DNA of 64,000 nucleotides from Prochlorococcus sp. AG-402-I21 (GTDB lineage Bacteria > Cyanobacteriota > Cyanobacteriia > PCC-6307 > Cyanobiaceae): positions 42,708-106,707 of the forward strand of contig QCHZ01000005.1 of assembly GCA_003216955.1 (NCBI GenBank), in the 5' to 3' direction. Shown here piece after piece: positions 9,001 to 18,160 of the stretch; within the stretch, counting starts at the first letter, position 1, and each line of letters starts with the position of its first letter. Under the pieces are notes generated by a model, which searched no databases, had not been told where the DNA came from, and saw only the letters and a program-made list of their open reading frames with translations. The translations under genes were made by a program, and so were the position numbers.

Positions 9001-9080
9001 TTTGTTTGTTTGGCCAATTAAATTGACCAATACTATGTTTTACTGAGACTCTATGGGTCGAATCATGATTTATTGATCAG

Positions 9081-9515
9081 GTGGACTCAATTTCTATAAA
9101 ACGTTCAATAACTGTCAGAGCAGTTGTAACTCCTTCATGGAAAGAGGAGGCTGAACGTGAATTAAGTAATGCAATATCAGCAATAGATCAGCAACTTGGT
9201 GAATTAGAAAAAGAAGGACAACAAATTGTTGATGGTATTAGACGTCAGAGCTCTAATCCCCTTGACCCAAGAGTTCAAGAGCAAGTCGCTCAAGTTCAGA
9301 ACCAAGTTGCTTCGAAGAGATCAGAATTTGAAGAACAAAAAAGAAATCTTCTGGCACAGCAATCTCAAGTTCGTGAGTTGGAGATGGAACAAATCGTCGA
9401 GCAAGGACAAATTGACAGCTTTTGTGATTTAAAAGTTGGTGATAACTTAGTCAGTAAAATGGGTGTGAGTATTTTGGTCAGAGATGGCGTAGTAGAGGCA
9501 ATTGATCAAGATTGA
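9081..9515 (+). CDS. YlqD family protein
   Basis: This 144-residue protein has the YlqD layout. A short beta segment (DSISIKRSITVRAVVTPSW) precedes a long coiled coil rich in Glu and Gln (about 25-105: ELSNAISAIDQQLGELEKEG, VAQVQNQVASKRSEFEEQKR). A C-terminal beta domain follows (SFCDLKVGDNLVSKMGVSIL). No enzymatic motif is visible and the family has no firm function. It begins with GTG at 9081 behind a weak ribosome binding site. It is flanked by fadD and pdhC on the same strand but with gaps of 80 and 190 bp, so linkage is uncertain. Confidence 0.8.
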   Translation: MDSISIKRSITVRAVVTPSWKEEAERELSNAISAIDQQLGELEKEGQQIVDGIRRQSSNPLDPRVQEQVAQVQNQVASKRSEFEEQKRNLLAQQSQVRELEMEQIVEQGQIDSFCDLKVGDNLVSKMGVSILVRDGVVEAIDQD

Positions 9516-9705
9516 AATTTGGTCGAACTATAATTAATCCAAAAATAATTTTTGATATTAAGAAGAAATCCACATAAAAAAAACTATCGTTGTAAGGACA
9601 CTCATGTAGAACTAACATTGGTATGTATTGATACTTGCAAAGCTTCTAGATAGAAAATTTTGAAGCCTTGCCACAAACTCTCCATAAAGGAAATAGGAAC
9701 AAATT

Positions 9706-11076
9706 ATGGCCACTCATGACATCTTTATGCCTGCTTTAAGTTCAACTATGACTGAGGGCAAAATAGTTGAGTGGCTAAAAAAACCTGGAGATAAAGTTGA
9801 AAGAGGTGAGTCAGTTTTAGTTGTTGAGTCAGATAAAGCTGATATGGATGTTGAGTCTTTCCAAGATGGCTTTCTTGCTTCGATCGTGATGCCTGCAGGC
9901 AGCTCTGCACCTGTTGGAGAGACAATCGGATTGATCGTTGAGACAGCAGATGAGATCGCTGCAGCTCAAGCAAATGCACCTTCTCCTTCCCCTCAATCAG
10001 GTAGTCAAGAAAAAGAGAGTTCATCGCCTCAAGTTCAAGAAAAACAAGCCTCTGTTGACTCTCCTAAAGCGACAGTAGTTACAAAGGCATCTCCTGCACC
10101 TCTTGTTTCAGAATCCTCTGTAAATCAGGATCAGTTTTTAAATGATGGTCGAATAGTCGCTTCCCCAAGAGCTAAAAAACTTGCTTCTCAAATGGGAGTG
10201 AATTTGGCAACTGTTAGGGGCTCAGGACCTCATGGACGAATACAAGCTGAGGATGTTCAAAGTGCAAAAGGGCAACCCATAAGCGTTCCTTGGATTGCAG
10301 AAAGTAATGCTCCAGCGAAAATCGTTTCTGACGTGCCTCGCATAGAAAAAAAATCTGTTGACTCTGGTAAGCCACCTGCTCCAGGGAAAAGTTTTGGATC
10401 TAGAGGGGAAACAATTGCATTCAATACTCTTCAACAAGCTGTAAATCGGAACATGGAGGAAAGTTTAAATACTCCTTGTTTCAGAGTTGGATATTCAATT
10501 CTTACTGATGAATTGGATGATCTTTATAAACAAGTTAAACCGAATGGAGTAACTATGACTGCTTTACTTGCTAAAGCAGTTGGCTTAACCCTGGCTAGAC
10601 ACCCCCAGGTGAATGCAGCTTTTAGTTCTGAGGGGATTGCCTATCCTTCACAAATAAATGTAGCCGTTGCAGTTGCGATGGAGGACGGAGGGTTGATCAC
10701 TCCAGTGCTCCAAAATGCTGATAAGACGAGCCTTGCTGATTTATCTCTACAATGGGCTGATCTTGTTAAGCGTGCGAGGAATAAGCAATTAGAACCGCAA
10801 GAATATAGTAGTGGAACGTTTACACTTTCGAATCTAGGTATGTTTGGTGTGGATCGTTTTGATGCAATTCTGCCCCCAGGGACTGGAGCAATTTTAGCGG
10901 TAGGAGCTTCATTGTCTAAAGTTGTTGCTTCTAAAGATGGTTCAATTTCAATCAAAAAGCAGATGCAAGTAAATCTTACCGCTGATCACAGAGTGATATA
11001 TGGGGCTGATGGAGCACTATTCCTGAAGGATTTGGCATACTTAATCGAAAAGAACCCTTATAGCCTCTCGTCTTGA
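9706..11076 (+). CDS. pdhC: Pyruvate dehydrogenase E2, dihydrolipoamide acetyltransferase
   Basis: The protein has 456 residues. One lipoyl domain (about 1-80) carries the lipoylated lysine in VVESDKADMDVESF. An Ala/Pro/Ser linker follows, then the E1/E3-binding domain (about 150-190: RIVASPRAKKLASQMGVN, GPHGRIQAEDV), a second linker, and the acetyltransferase domain (about 230-456). The catalytic histidine lies in LTADHRVIYGADGALF. It passes acetyl groups from E1 to CoA at the entry to fatty acid synthesis and the partial TCA cycle. LipB in this window makes the cofactor it needs. A good GGAAATAGG precedes the ATG. Confidence 0.95.
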   Translation: MATHDIFMPALSSTMTEGKIVEWLKKPGDKVERGESVLVVESDKADMDVESFQDGFLASIVMPAGSSAPVGETIGLIVETADEIAAAQANAPSPSPQSGSQEKESSSPQVQEKQASVDSPKATVVTKASPAPLVSESSVNQDQFLNDGRIVASPRAKKLASQMGVNLATVRGSGPHGRIQAEDVQSAKGQPISVPWIAESNAPAKIVSDVPRIEKKSVDSGKPPAPGKSFGSRGETIAFNTLQQAVNRNMEESLNTPCFRVGYSILTDELDDLYKQVKPNGVTMTALLAKAVGLTLARHPQVNAAFSSEGIAYPSQINVAVAVAMEDGGLITPVLQNADKTSLADLSLQWADLVKRARNKQLEPQEYSSGTFTLSNLGMFGVDRFDAILPPGTGAILAVGASLSKVVASKDGSISIKKQMQVNLTADHRVIYGADGALFLKDLAYLIEKNPYSLSS

Positions 11077-11129
11077 GATTTAATTAGTTGAGCCACAAGT
11101 TATTTTTTCTTAATTTAATCTGATTTGAT

Positions 11130-12227
11130 GTGTTAGATCAAAAAGATAATCTTTTAAGCTCATATGACTATGATTTACCAAATGACTTAATTGCTCAATC
11201 ACCTACTAAGAGTAGGCATGATGCAAAATTGATGATTGTTAAAGATGGTCTCGATGATTCTTTAAACCTTGTGCATGCAAAGGTATGGGACATAAAGGAT
11301 ATCTTGAAGCCTGGCGATCTTTTAGTTGTTAATAATACGCGAGTTGTTAAAGCAAGATTGAAAATTCGAATGTCAGGAGGAGGGGCAGGTGAATTATTGC
11401 TAATGGAACCGAGGGGTGATGGACGATGGCTTTGTCTTGGTCGTCCTGCTAGGCGTATGAGAGGAGGTGATCAATTGTGGTTGGATACGTCACCAGATAA
11501 TTCTTTAATCTTGAAAGTTATTGATAAGGATGAGAGAACAGGCGGAAGAATTATTCAATTTCCAAATGAGTTGACTAGTTGGACGGAAATGGAAAATCTA
11601 CTTGATTTATATGGAGAAGTCCCATTGCCTCCATATATAGATAAAGACAAATCTAGTGGTCATGAGGAAAGCTATCAGACTAGATTTGCTTCGAAACCAG
11701 GAGCCATAGCTGCTCCCACAGCGGGCTTACATCTAAGTGATGAACTTATAGAAAATTTAAAAACGAGAGGTATTAAAATTACTCAAATTACTTTGCATGT
11801 CGGCTTAGGAACTTTTAGACCATTAGAGAAAGAAGATCTATCTCAGTTGCATTTACATAGTGAGTGGATAGAGGTTACTGAAGAGACCATCAAAGCGATA
11901 ATTAATTGTCAGGAGGATGGGGGAAAAGTCTTTGCTGTTGGCACTACAAGTGTGAGAGCCCTTGAGGCTGCTTATCTTTCAGGAAGAGGAACTTTGAAGC
12001 CGTATGAAGGTAAAGTGGACTTGGTAATTAAACCAGGATTTAAATTTTCCGTCATTGATGGATTGCTCACTAATTTCCACCTACCTAAAAGTTCTCTATT
12101 ACTTTTAGTTAGCGCTCTAATTGGTCGAAAACGTATGTTGAAACTTTATAAGCATGCTATTTATAACAATTATCGATTTTTCTCTTATGGAGACGCGATG
12201 TTGATAACACCGGAGTCAGTTATATAA
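11130..12227 (+). CDS. queA: S-adenosylmethionine:tRNA ribosyltransferase-isomerase
   Basis: This 365-residue enzyme turns preQ1 at tRNA position 34 into epoxyqueuosine using the ribosyl part of SAM. Motifs seen are [20 protein letters not shown] near the N-terminus, [50 protein letters not shown] and [19 protein letters not shown]. Length and motifs are typical. It starts at a GTG and ends 9 bp from the convergent cysK stop. Confidence 0.95.
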   Translation: MLDQKDNLLSSYDYDLPNDLIAQSPTKSRHDAKLMIVKDGLDDSLNLVHAKVWDIKDILKPGDLLVVNNTRVVKARLKIRMSGGGAGELLLMEPRGDGRWLCLGRPARRMRGGDQLWLDTSPDNSLILKVIDKDERTGGRIIQFPNELTSWTEMENLLDLYGEVPLPPYIDKDKSSGHEESYQTRFASKPGAIAAPTAGLHLSDELIENLKTRGIKITQITLHVGLGTFRPLEKEDLSQLHLHSEWIEVTEETIKAIINCQEDGGKVFAVGTTSVRALEAAYLSGRGTLKPYEGKVDLVIKPGFKFSVIDGLLTNFHLPKSSLLLLVSALIGRKRMLKLYKHAIYNNYRFFSYGDAMLITPESVI

Positions 12228-12236
12228 ACTCAAAAG

Positions 12237-13223
12237 TCAAGCTAATGATGGTTCTTTGATAACGCCTGTAGGAACAGTCTCAAACATTACGGATGAGATA
12301 TATCTTTCGGCAAGATCAGGTAGAACTACAACGATTGTCTTTCCTGAGAACTCTTCTCTTTCGGCTAGTCTTACAGCCACAGCGGCAGCAGCACCACATG
12401 ATATACCAACTAGTAGACCTTCTTCTTGTGCTAAACGTAATGCCATTGCAATAGACTCATCATTAGAGACTTGCTCAACTTGATCGACTACGGATAAGTC
12501 AAGATTTTTAGGAATAAAACCAGCCCCAATCCCTTGAATTTTGTGAGGTCCTGGTTTTACTTCTTCTCCATTGAGAGTTTGTGTTATTACTGGGCTATGA
12601 GTGGGCTCTACGGCAACAGATAATAATGAATGATTTTTTTCTTGTTTTATGAAACGAGAAACACCTGTTATTGTGCCACCGGTCCCGACGCCAGCGACTA
12701 AAACATCAATTTGACCATCGGTATCATCCCAAATTTCAGGACCTGTTGTTTTGAAATGTATTTCTGGATTAGCTGGATTATCAAATTGTCCTGGCATGAA
12801 GTATTTTTGAGGGTCGCCATCTGCTATTTCCTTCGCTTTCGCAATGGCGCCAGGCATTCCTTTTGCTGCTTCAGTAAGTATTAATTCAGCACCAAGAACA
12901 GCCATCATCCTACGACGTTCAATTGACATGGACTCAGGCATCGTGAGGATTAACTTGTAGCCTCGAGCAGCGGCTGTGTAAGCAAGGGCTATTCCAGTAT
13001 TCCCTGATGTAGGTTCAATAATGACTTTATCTTTATTGAGTAAACCTTTCTTTTCAGCATCCCAGATCATATTTGCTCCTATTCTGCATTTGACACTGTA
13101 GGCAGGGTTACGGCCTTCTATCTTTGCAAGTACCGTTGCTTTTGCGTTTTTTGTGATCTTATTAAGTTTGACCAAAGGTGTATGACCAATAGCAAAACTA
13201 TTGTCTTCATAGATTCTTGACAT
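12237..13223 (-). CDS. cysK: Cysteine synthase A (O-acetylserine sulfhydrylase)
   Basis: This 328-residue PLP enzyme joins sulfide to O-acetylserine. The cofactor lysine is in [15 protein letters not shown]. The substrate loop [13 protein letters not shown], the phosphate-binding [11 protein letters not shown] and the C-terminal [10 protein letters not shown] are intact. The residue after the PLP lysine is Cys where Asp is usual (SVKDR), a minor oddity. Two trans-sulfuration genes lie just upstream on the same strand, so this is a sulfur amino acid cluster running 15947 to 12237. Confidence 0.95.
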   Translation of the reverse strand: MSRIYEDNSFAIGHTPLVKLNKITKNAKATVLAKIEGRNPAYSVKCRIGANMIWDAEKKGLLNKDKVIIEPTSGNTGIALAYTAAARGYKLILTMPESMSIERRRMMAVLGAELILTEAAKGMPGAIAKAKEIADGDPQKYFMPGQFDNPANPEIHFKTTGPEIWDDTDGQIDVLVAGVGTGGTITGVSRFIKQEKNHSLLSVAVEPTHSPVITQTLNGEEVKPGPHKIQGIGAGFIPKNLDLSVVDQVEQVSNDESIAMALRLAQEEGLLVGISCGAAAAVAVRLAEREEFSGKTIVVVLPDLAERYISSVMFETVPTGVIKEPSLA

Positions 13224-13311
13224 TTTTTAAATGACTTAATTAACTAATACTCTAAATCTATATAAAAAATTCACTAATTGGTTATTTAGACAATTTTTGT
13301 TAGTGATTTTT

Positions 13312-14778
13312 TTATATTACTGAATTAAATCTTGACCATAATTCATCTTCATTTTCTAGCCCTACTGACACTCTTAATAAGTGTTCCGAGACCCCATGAC
13401 TTTCAGCCCATTTCAATTCTTTATAGTGAGCTAACTGAACATAGGGACAAACCAATGTAAAATTTGTACCTAAACTTGGTCCTTTGTTTACTCTTAATGA
13501 ATCATAAACTCTTTTTGATTCTTCAATTCCCCCTTTAAGTTCAAATGATAATAGACATCCATAACCACCTCCTTTCTTTAATAGCGAATTGAAATTTTTG
13601 CAATATTGAGGATGTAAGACCTTTGAAATTTCTTTTTTTGTTTCTAATTTTTCTTTGAGCTTTAAGCAAGATATATTTAATCTTTGTATGCGATCTTTTA
13701 CGTCTCGACTGGTTTTTTCTAACTCGATAGCATCTGAATCAGATAGAGTAGATAACGCAACTTTGGGAATCATCTCAGCTAATTCTTTTTTCCATTTTGA
13801 ATAAGGACTTACGACAGTACTGCCAGCAAGAATATCTCCTCTTCCAGCGAAACTTTTTGTAAGTGAACTAAAAACAATATCTGCATAAGGAGTTAGATGA
13901 ACATTTAGAGATGAACCGATCGTATCGTCAACGATGACTGGTATGTTTTTATCTTGAGCTAACTTAGAAATAGATATCAGATCAACGCATTGTAATAATG
14001 GGTTGCTAGGGATCTCTATGATTAATGCAGCTGGATTTTTTTTATCCAGCTCTTCTTTTATATGGCTTAATTTTGTTTTTACGATGAGATCACTTCCTTG
14101 GAAAATGATCTGAGGCAGTTTAAGTACATCAACATATGGAAAGCCTATTTGAAGCGTCGAAGAAGTTCCTTTAATACAATTTATTGCTGAAAGAATAGTC
14201 GTTAAGGCAGCCATGCCTGAACGATGTAGTCGTATTAGACTACTATCACAATTATATATATTTGCTAATCGCTTAAGAATCTCTTCTCGTGCGTAATGAC
14301 CATCAGAAATGGAGGGTTTTTTTTCTTTCCCAAGGGCAATTGCCGCTTCACGTGACGACAGCCCAAGACCAGTGTGTTGCCAGAAGGCTTTTGCGGCAAG
14401 AGCATTTCTTTGATCAACAATTAGACAGGAAATACCAAGAAAATCTTTTATTTTTGAAAAACAATCAGAATCTTTCAGAAGACAATATTTTTGTGCACTT
14501 AAAGCAGAGGCGCTATTGGGATAAGGCCAGCTACTCTGATGTGATTCACTATGAAATAAAAGTGATTTCCTGGCTATCTCAGCAACAAAAGGATTAAATC
14601 CGAATCTAGGGTAGATTGCTTTTAATGAATTTATGCAGGCTGGAACCTTTTCTTCGTAGGCGATGACATCTTCCCATCTTGGTAAGGCAACAGATACGGC
14701 ATGTGGCCGACTAGGAAGAGGCTCCCCTAAGTCTTTGGCACTCCAGCAAGGGTCATTAAGTAAATTTCGTTCAGTCAA
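13312..14778 (-). CDS. Long-form cystathionine gamma-synthase-like PLP enzyme
   Basis: This 488-residue protein belongs to the Cys/Met metabolism PLP family. The cofactor lysine is in FSSLTKSFAGRGDILAG, preceded by PVIVDDTIGSSLN with the conserved aspartate. An N-terminal extension of about 90 residues contains GEPLPSRPHAVSVALPRWED and AIYPRFGFNPF. This extension resembles the long cystathionine gamma-synthases of fungi (STR2/met-2 type) more than bacterial MetB. It probably joins cysteine to an activated homoserine. Its ATG overlaps the stop of the shorter paralog by 4 bp, so the two are translationally coupled and may work together. Confidence 0.8.
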   Translation of the reverse strand: MTERNLLNDPCWSAKDLGEPLPSRPHAVSVALPRWEDVIAYEEKVPACINSLKAIYPRFGFNPFVAEIARKSLLFHSESHQSSWPYPNSASALSAQKYCLLKDSDCFSKIKDFLGISCLIVDQRNALAAKAFWQHTGLGLSSREAAIALGKEKKPSISDGHYAREEILKRLANIYNCDSSLIRLHRSGMAALTTILSAINCIKGTSSTLQIGFPYVDVLKLPQIIFQGSDLIVKTKLSHIKEELDKKNPAALIIEIPSNPLLQCVDLISISKLAQDKNIPVIVDDTIGSSLNVHLTPYADIVFSSLTKSFAGRGDILAGSTVVSPYSKWKKELAEMIPKVALSTLSDSDAIELEKTSRDVKDRIQRLNISCLKLKEKLETKKEISKVLHPQYCKNFNSLLKKGGGYGCLLSFELKGGIEESKRVYDSLRVNKGPSLGTNFTLVCPYVQLAHYKELKWAESHGVSEHLLRVSVGLENEDELWSRFNSVI

Positions 14779-15947
14779 GAGATGTTTCCTAATGCTTGAT
14801 TTAAATCAGCACTTAAGTCCTCAATATCTTCACATCCGACGGAAAATCGAATAAGTGAATCAGTAATTCCAATCTTTAATTTTGTTTCTTGGGAAACTGA
14901 AGCGTGCGTCATTGTCGCAGGGTGGCAAACAAGGCTTTCAATTCCTCCGAGACTCTCTGCCATTTTGAAATAATGAAGACTTTTGCAAAATGAATAAGTT
15001 TGGGCTTGAGTTGCTTTCAAAGTGGCAGTAACAATTGCTCCTCCCATAGCCATTTGCCTTTGTGCTAATTCACATTGTGGATGATCACTTCTGAAGGGAT
15101 ATCTAACTAATTTTACTGCTGGATTATCGGCTAATTGATTAGCTATTTTAGATGCATTATTAATTTGTTTTTCTAAGCGGAGTGGAAGAGTTTTGATCCC
15201 TCTAGTAATAAGCCAGCAATCAAAAGGAGAAGGATTTAAGCCAAGAGCTTTTTGGGCGAAATTTAGCTTGTCTCTCCATACGTTACTCTCGGTGCATACC
15301 GCACCTCCAAGTGCATCTGAGTGACCATTGATATACTTGGTCGTGCTAGTCAGAGACAAGGTTGCTCCAAGCTTAAGAGGCCTTTGTAATAGAGGAGTTG
15401 CAAAAGTGTTGTCTACAACAACAGGAATTTGCAGTTTATTTGAGAACTGACAAATTTCCTCAATATTAATGATTTTAAGGAGTGGGTTAGTCGGACTTTC
15501 GATCCAAATCATCGCGGGTTTGTGATTTGAAATGACTTCTTGAAAATTGGGTTTAGTGAAGTCTATCCATTGAGTTTTTAATCCAAAGCGATTAAAAACT
15601 TGTTCAAATAATCTCACCGTACACCCATAAAGGTTCTCCTCACAAAGGATTAAGTCTCCAGCCTTAAGAGAGGAAACTATTGCTGTAATTGCAGCGACTC
15701 CAGAACTAAATACACTCGCGAACTGACATTCTTCCAGGTCAGACAAAACTGATTCAAGAATTCGAAAATTTGGATTTCCTGAACGGGTGTAGTCAAAGCC
15801 ACCTTGATTGCCATGAACGAACGTTGAGGTTGGGAAGATCGGAGGCATTATTGATCCTGTCTCTCCAGAAAAATTTTCTTTGTGATGAATGACTCTTGTG
15901 TTTACCCCAGTGCTGAACTCCTTGCCTCTTTTTTTTACTGATCCCAT
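14775..15947 (-). CDS. Trans-sulfuration PLP enzyme (cystathionine gamma-synthase or beta-lyase)
   Basis: This is a 390-residue enzyme of canonical length. The PLP lysine lies in SLTSTTKYINGHSDALGG. Other landmarks are YTRSGNPNFRILESVLSDLE, SSGVAAITAIVSSLKAGD, PVVVDNTFATPLLQRPL and MTHASVSQETKLKIGI. Sequence alone does not separate gamma-synthase from beta-lyase or gamma-lyase. The overlap with the longer paralog suggests that one makes cystathionine and the other cleaves it on the way to methionine. The start is ATG at 15947. Confidence 0.85.
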   Translation of the reverse strand: MGSVKKRGKEFSTGVNTRVIHHKENFSGETGSIMPPIFPTSTFVHGNQGGFDYTRSGNPNFRILESVLSDLEECQFASVFSSGVAAITAIVSSLKAGDLILCEENLYGCTVRLFEQVFNRFGLKTQWIDFTKPNFQEVISNHKPAMIWIESPTNPLLKIINIEEICQFSNKLQIPVVVDNTFATPLLQRPLKLGATLSLTSTTKYINGHSDALGGAVCTESNVWRDKLNFAQKALGLNPSPFDCWLITRGIKTLPLRLEKQINNASKIANQLADNPAVKLVRYPFRSDHPQCELAQRQMAMGGAIVTATLKATQAQTYSFCKSLHYFKMAESLGGIESLVCHPATMTHASVSQETKLKIGITDSLIRFSVGCEDIEDLSADLNQALGNIS

Positions 15948-16258
15948 ATCCTTTGAGTTGTTTTTTCTATAGGCTATAGAAAAACATGAAAAAGCCCCTA
16001 AAAAAAGGGGCTCTATAATTAAATTTAATGAGAAAGAAGCTATGTATAGCCCTATACCTTTCTTGTGTAATACATAAATTCAGCTATGGCAGTTAATTCA
16101 AAAGAAAATTATGTTGGACTTTAGTTTGACTGAATATTCCACAGATCGCACAATACACGCGAAATTAATCTGATTGGCTATCCGTACAAATTCATTATCA
16201 CGATTATCTTGTTTAGGAGCGAGCATTAAAAAAACTAAGAAAATCAAATTAGTTTGCG
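15948..16258. other. Intergenic region before the small-gene island
   Basis: 311 bp without a supported gene. It holds the hairpin at 15993-16012 and a shorter inverted repeat around 16045-16058 (GTATAGCCCTATAC). An open frame on the minus strand through 16098-16319 overlaps a better plus-strand gene and shows no recognisable features. Confidence 0.4.
15993..16012 (-). terminator. Rho-independent terminator-like hairpin, minus strand
   Basis: The 7 bp perfect stem AGCCCCT/AGGGGCT has a six-base A-rich loop on the plus strand. On the minus strand it is followed by a T-run (GGGGCTTTTT), the form of an intrinsic terminator. It lies just upstream of the minus-strand 390-residue trans-sulfuration gene, so it would stop a minus-strand transcript coming from the island. 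Confidence 0.6.
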
Positions 16259-16429
16259 ATGTATTTAATCGAAAGTATTTTTCATAATCAAATCTTGATG
16301 ACTTTCCTGATTGCATCAATATGGATCGTTCCAGGCTTTGTATTTACCATAATGACAAATCAAAAATTCAAACGAAGAGAACTTGCAAGACAAGCTAGGA
16401 GAGTCTCAAAACTTTATCCTTCTTCTTAG
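16259..16429 (+). CDS. Small membrane protein, 56 residues
   Basis: Not recognised. The frame starts at ATG 16259 and reads MYLIESIFHNQILMTF, then a hydrophobic helix (LIASIWIVPGFVFTIM) and a basic tail (KFKRRELARQARRVSK). One transmembrane helix followed by a positively charged tail is typical of small inner-membrane or thylakoid proteins. A shorter reading from the ATG after the helix would leave only the basic tail, so the longer form is preferred. Confidence 0.55.
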   Translation: MYLIESIFHNQILMTFLIASIWIVPGFVFTIMTNQKFKRRELARQARRVSKLYPSS

Positions 16430-16690
16430 TTTGGAAAGATCAAAAGTAATAGTTCATCGTCTTGAAAAAAATCTGCGAGTTTAATCATTGATTAAAGAGC
16501 TTAGGATATTTAGCAAAAGCTCCTTACGAGATTTGTATAACTCAAGTATCTCTCTCACTGACTTATAAAATAAACTAATAGGTAAAAATAACCCGAACTG
16601 GTTAGCCCTACATCGACCGACCTATGAGAAAAAAGAACTAACTTCTAAAATAATTATAATCTCAAATAAGGAACTAGAAAACGATTAGCT

Positions 16691-16801
16691 ATGCACGCAA
16701 TAACTAAAATTACTGCTACTAAGCTGTTGCTTCTTTTTAATCTGCCAGCAATCCTTTTATTGGCCGGGGCTTTCGAAATTGGTTCTTCAGTACTTGCATA
16801 A
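16691..16801 (+). CDS. Small hydrophobic protein, 36 residues
   Basis: Not recognised. ATG at 16691 is preceded within 30 bp by an AAGGA sequence. The product is a short basic N-terminus (MHAITKITATK) and one hydrophobic segment LLLLFNLPAILLLAGAF, ending EIGSSVLA. It is followed after 2 bp by another small gene in the same direction, suggesting an operon of tiny proteins at 16691-17010. Confidence 0.5.
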   Translation: MHAITKITATKLLLLFNLPAILLLAGAFEIGSSVLA

Positions 16802-16803
16802 TT

Positions 16804-16920
16804 ATGACTTCATTTCAAGAAAGATTTATCGAATCAAAAGTTAAAAAGTATATTCCTCTTTTTGTTGTTGGTAAGCTAGCTATATTTACAGAGTTTCTTC
16901 TTTACATGATGCAGAGGTAA
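16804..16920 (+). CDS. Small membrane-associated protein, 38 residues
   Basis: Not recognised. The product begins MTSFQERFIESKVKKYIPLF and ends in a hydrophobic stretch (LFVVGKLAIFTEFLLYMM) followed by QR. The gene lies 2 bp after the previous small gene and 3 bp before the next, which supports translation as a set. Confidence 0.5.
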   Translation: MTSFQERFIESKVKKYIPLFVVGKLAIFTEFLLYMMQR

Positions 16921-16923
16921 GAA

Positions 16924-17010
16924 ATGACAACACAAGAAAGAATTAAAGCTGCTGAACTACGAATTAAAGAACTACAAACTCTTATTCGATACTTGAAGAA
17001 CGAGAAGTGA
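16924..17010 (+). CDS. Micropeptide, 28 residues, helical
   Basis: Not recognised. The product MTTQERIKAAELRIKELQTL continues to IRYLKNEK. A regular spacing of Leu and Ile suggests a short amphipathic or coiled-coil helix. It is supported mainly by tight packing (3 bp) behind the preceding small gene. Confidence 0.4.
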   Translation: MTTQERIKAAELRIKELQTLIRYLKNEK

Positions 17011-17072
17011 AATCTATTAAGAAGTTTTTCCAAGCACTGAAAATTTTTTGATAGGCTTTTTAAGAATTTAAG

Positions 17073-17180
17073 TTACTTGTACCACTCAGAGTCTTCTAGA
17101 AGATTTGAATACTCGTTGTAATCAAAAAACAGGTCTTCCTCTAATACTTCTTCCAGAGTGATTCTATGGAAATAAGTCAT
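17073..17180 (-). CDS. Small acidic protein, 35 residues
   Basis: Not recognised. The product begins MTYFHRITLEEVLEEDLFFD and ends SEWYK; it is very acidic and has no membrane helix. GAGGTGAAGC upstream is a good ribosome binding site, and the ATG overlaps the stop of the preceding gene as ATGA. The acidic soluble partner and the membrane protein before it are probably made together. Confidence 0.55.
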   Translation of the reverse strand: MTYFHRITLEEVLEEDLFFDYNEYSNLLEDSEWYK

Positions 17181-17317
17181 GCTTCACCTCGAAAAGGTGA
17201 GTTGTAATAAGCTTTGTTGACTGTATAAAGTGTGTAAAGAGATACAGCGATCCCTAAAAAACCTACAACTAGGATTGGAGAGAATGATGGAAAATCATAA
17301 GTAGGAATTGAAGTCAA
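17177..17317 (-). CDS. Small single-helix membrane protein, 46 residues
   Basis: Not recognised. TTG start at 17317. The product has TSIPTYDFPSFSP, then one transmembrane helix (ILVVGFLGIAVSLYTLYTV) and a tail NKAYYNSPFRGEA. Its stop overlaps the ATG of the 35-residue acidic gene. The layout resembles low-molecular-mass photosystem subunits, but I cannot match it to a named one. Confidence 0.5.
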   Translation of the reverse strand: MTSIPTYDFPSFSPILVVGFLGIAVSLYTLYTVNKAYYNSPFRGEA

Positions 17318-17411
17318 AATGATATAAATGATGACTAATATGTTCTAGAGCATCTGCATGCTTTTTGATTGAGGCTTGTACGACAAAATTTTACGCTTAA
17401 CACGACAAAGG

Positions 17412-17942
17412 CTAAGGATTAAAAAACTCAGTAAGTGATAAATCATTTCTTTTTAACAACGCAAAAGTTGTACCCTTGTAATCTTTGCATATACGTAAGT
17501 CGGGAGATAATACAGTTGTATCTAGCCAACCTTTTTGAGTCTTTTTTATTTCTGATAGGAAACTAATCTTTTTACCTAGTAACTTTGGACCTATTATTCC
17601 TGCTTTTTTAAAGCTAACGTTTATACGTTTTTGATCAATGATTTCTAAGCTAACAAGAATGTTAGTAGAAAATAGCTTTCCGGCAAAACCTTTTGGTCTT
17701 AATAAATTTAGTCCTCTACTTCTCTTTGGCTCAAGTATCTGTAAGTTATCTAATAGCGGTGAATGATTTAAAAGAGGTGAGTTAGAAGTACTCCATCTAA
17801 GTTCCCATACACCTGTGAGCAGATCAATTTGTTTTGTTATGTCTACAGAGGATTCGCTTTCAGCTAATTTTATGAGCTCTACGATCTGATTTGATTTAGG
17901 GGTATGTTCAAGAACTTCTATCAATTTTGATACTGCATTCAT
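17412..17942 (-). CDS. PAP/fibrillin family protein
   Basis: This 176-residue protein resembles plastid lipid-associated proteins (PAP/fibrillin, lipocalin-like). Visible landmarks are the N-terminal helix NAVSKLIEVLEHTPKSNQIV, DLLTGVWELRWSTSNSPLL, a central beta-rich part with ISFLSEIKKTQKGWLDTT, and the C-terminal YLSPDLRI-like segment SPDLRICKDYKGTTFALLKR. The family associates with thylakoid lipid and plastoglobule-like structures, often under light stress. It is the last gene of a minus-strand group that begins with two small genes (18258 to 17412). The 20 bp upstream gap supports co-transcription. Confidence 0.75.
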   Translation of the reverse strand: MNAVSKLIEVLEHTPKSNQIVELIKLAESESSVDITKQIDLLTGVWELRWSTSNSPLLNHSPLLDNLQILEPKRSRGLNLLRPKGFAGKLFSTNILVSLEIIDQKRINVSFKKAGIIGPKLLGKKISFLSEIKKTQKGWLDTTVLSPDLRICKDYKGTTFALLKRNDLSLTEFFNP

Positions 17943-17962
17943 GATTATTGTTTGTTTAAAAC

Positions 17963-18160
17963 CTACAGTTGTTCGATATTTATCTGGTTGACATAAAGAA
18001 CGTGTGGCTGGTCTTTACTCCCCTCACTTGCTTGAATCCATTCTTTGTACTCTTCTGTTAGAGCTTTTTTATCAAGCCCATCAAGTTCCATTAGTCTCTT
18101 TGAAGCATCATTCATTGTTACTTCAAGAGTTCTTTTCAAGCTGATAGTTGGAATTTTCAT
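17963..18160 (-). CDS. Small hypothetical protein, 65 residues
   Basis: Not recognised. Soluble and helical, with MNDASKRLMELDGLDKKALT and EEYKEWIQASEGSKDQPHV. The ATG at 18160 overlaps the stop of the preceding 33-residue gene as ATGA. An internal ATG 14 codons in is an alternative start. It lies 20 bp before the fibrillin gene. Confidence 0.6.
   Translation of the reverse strand: MKIPTISLKRTLEVTMNDASKRLMELDGLDKKALTEEYKEWIQASEGSKDQPHVLYVNQINIEQL

Noticed and set aside
9746..10024. 92-residue minus-strand frame in pdhC
   Set aside because: Lies against the lipoyl domain and linker; composition is that of the antisense of an Ala/Pro/Ser linker.
10641..10955. 104-residue minus-strand frame in pdhC
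   Set aside because: Antisense of the conserved acetyltransferase domain.
16098..16319. 73-residue frame on the minus strand
   Set aside because: It overlaps the better-supported 56-residue plus-strand membrane protein and shows no ribosome site or known motif.
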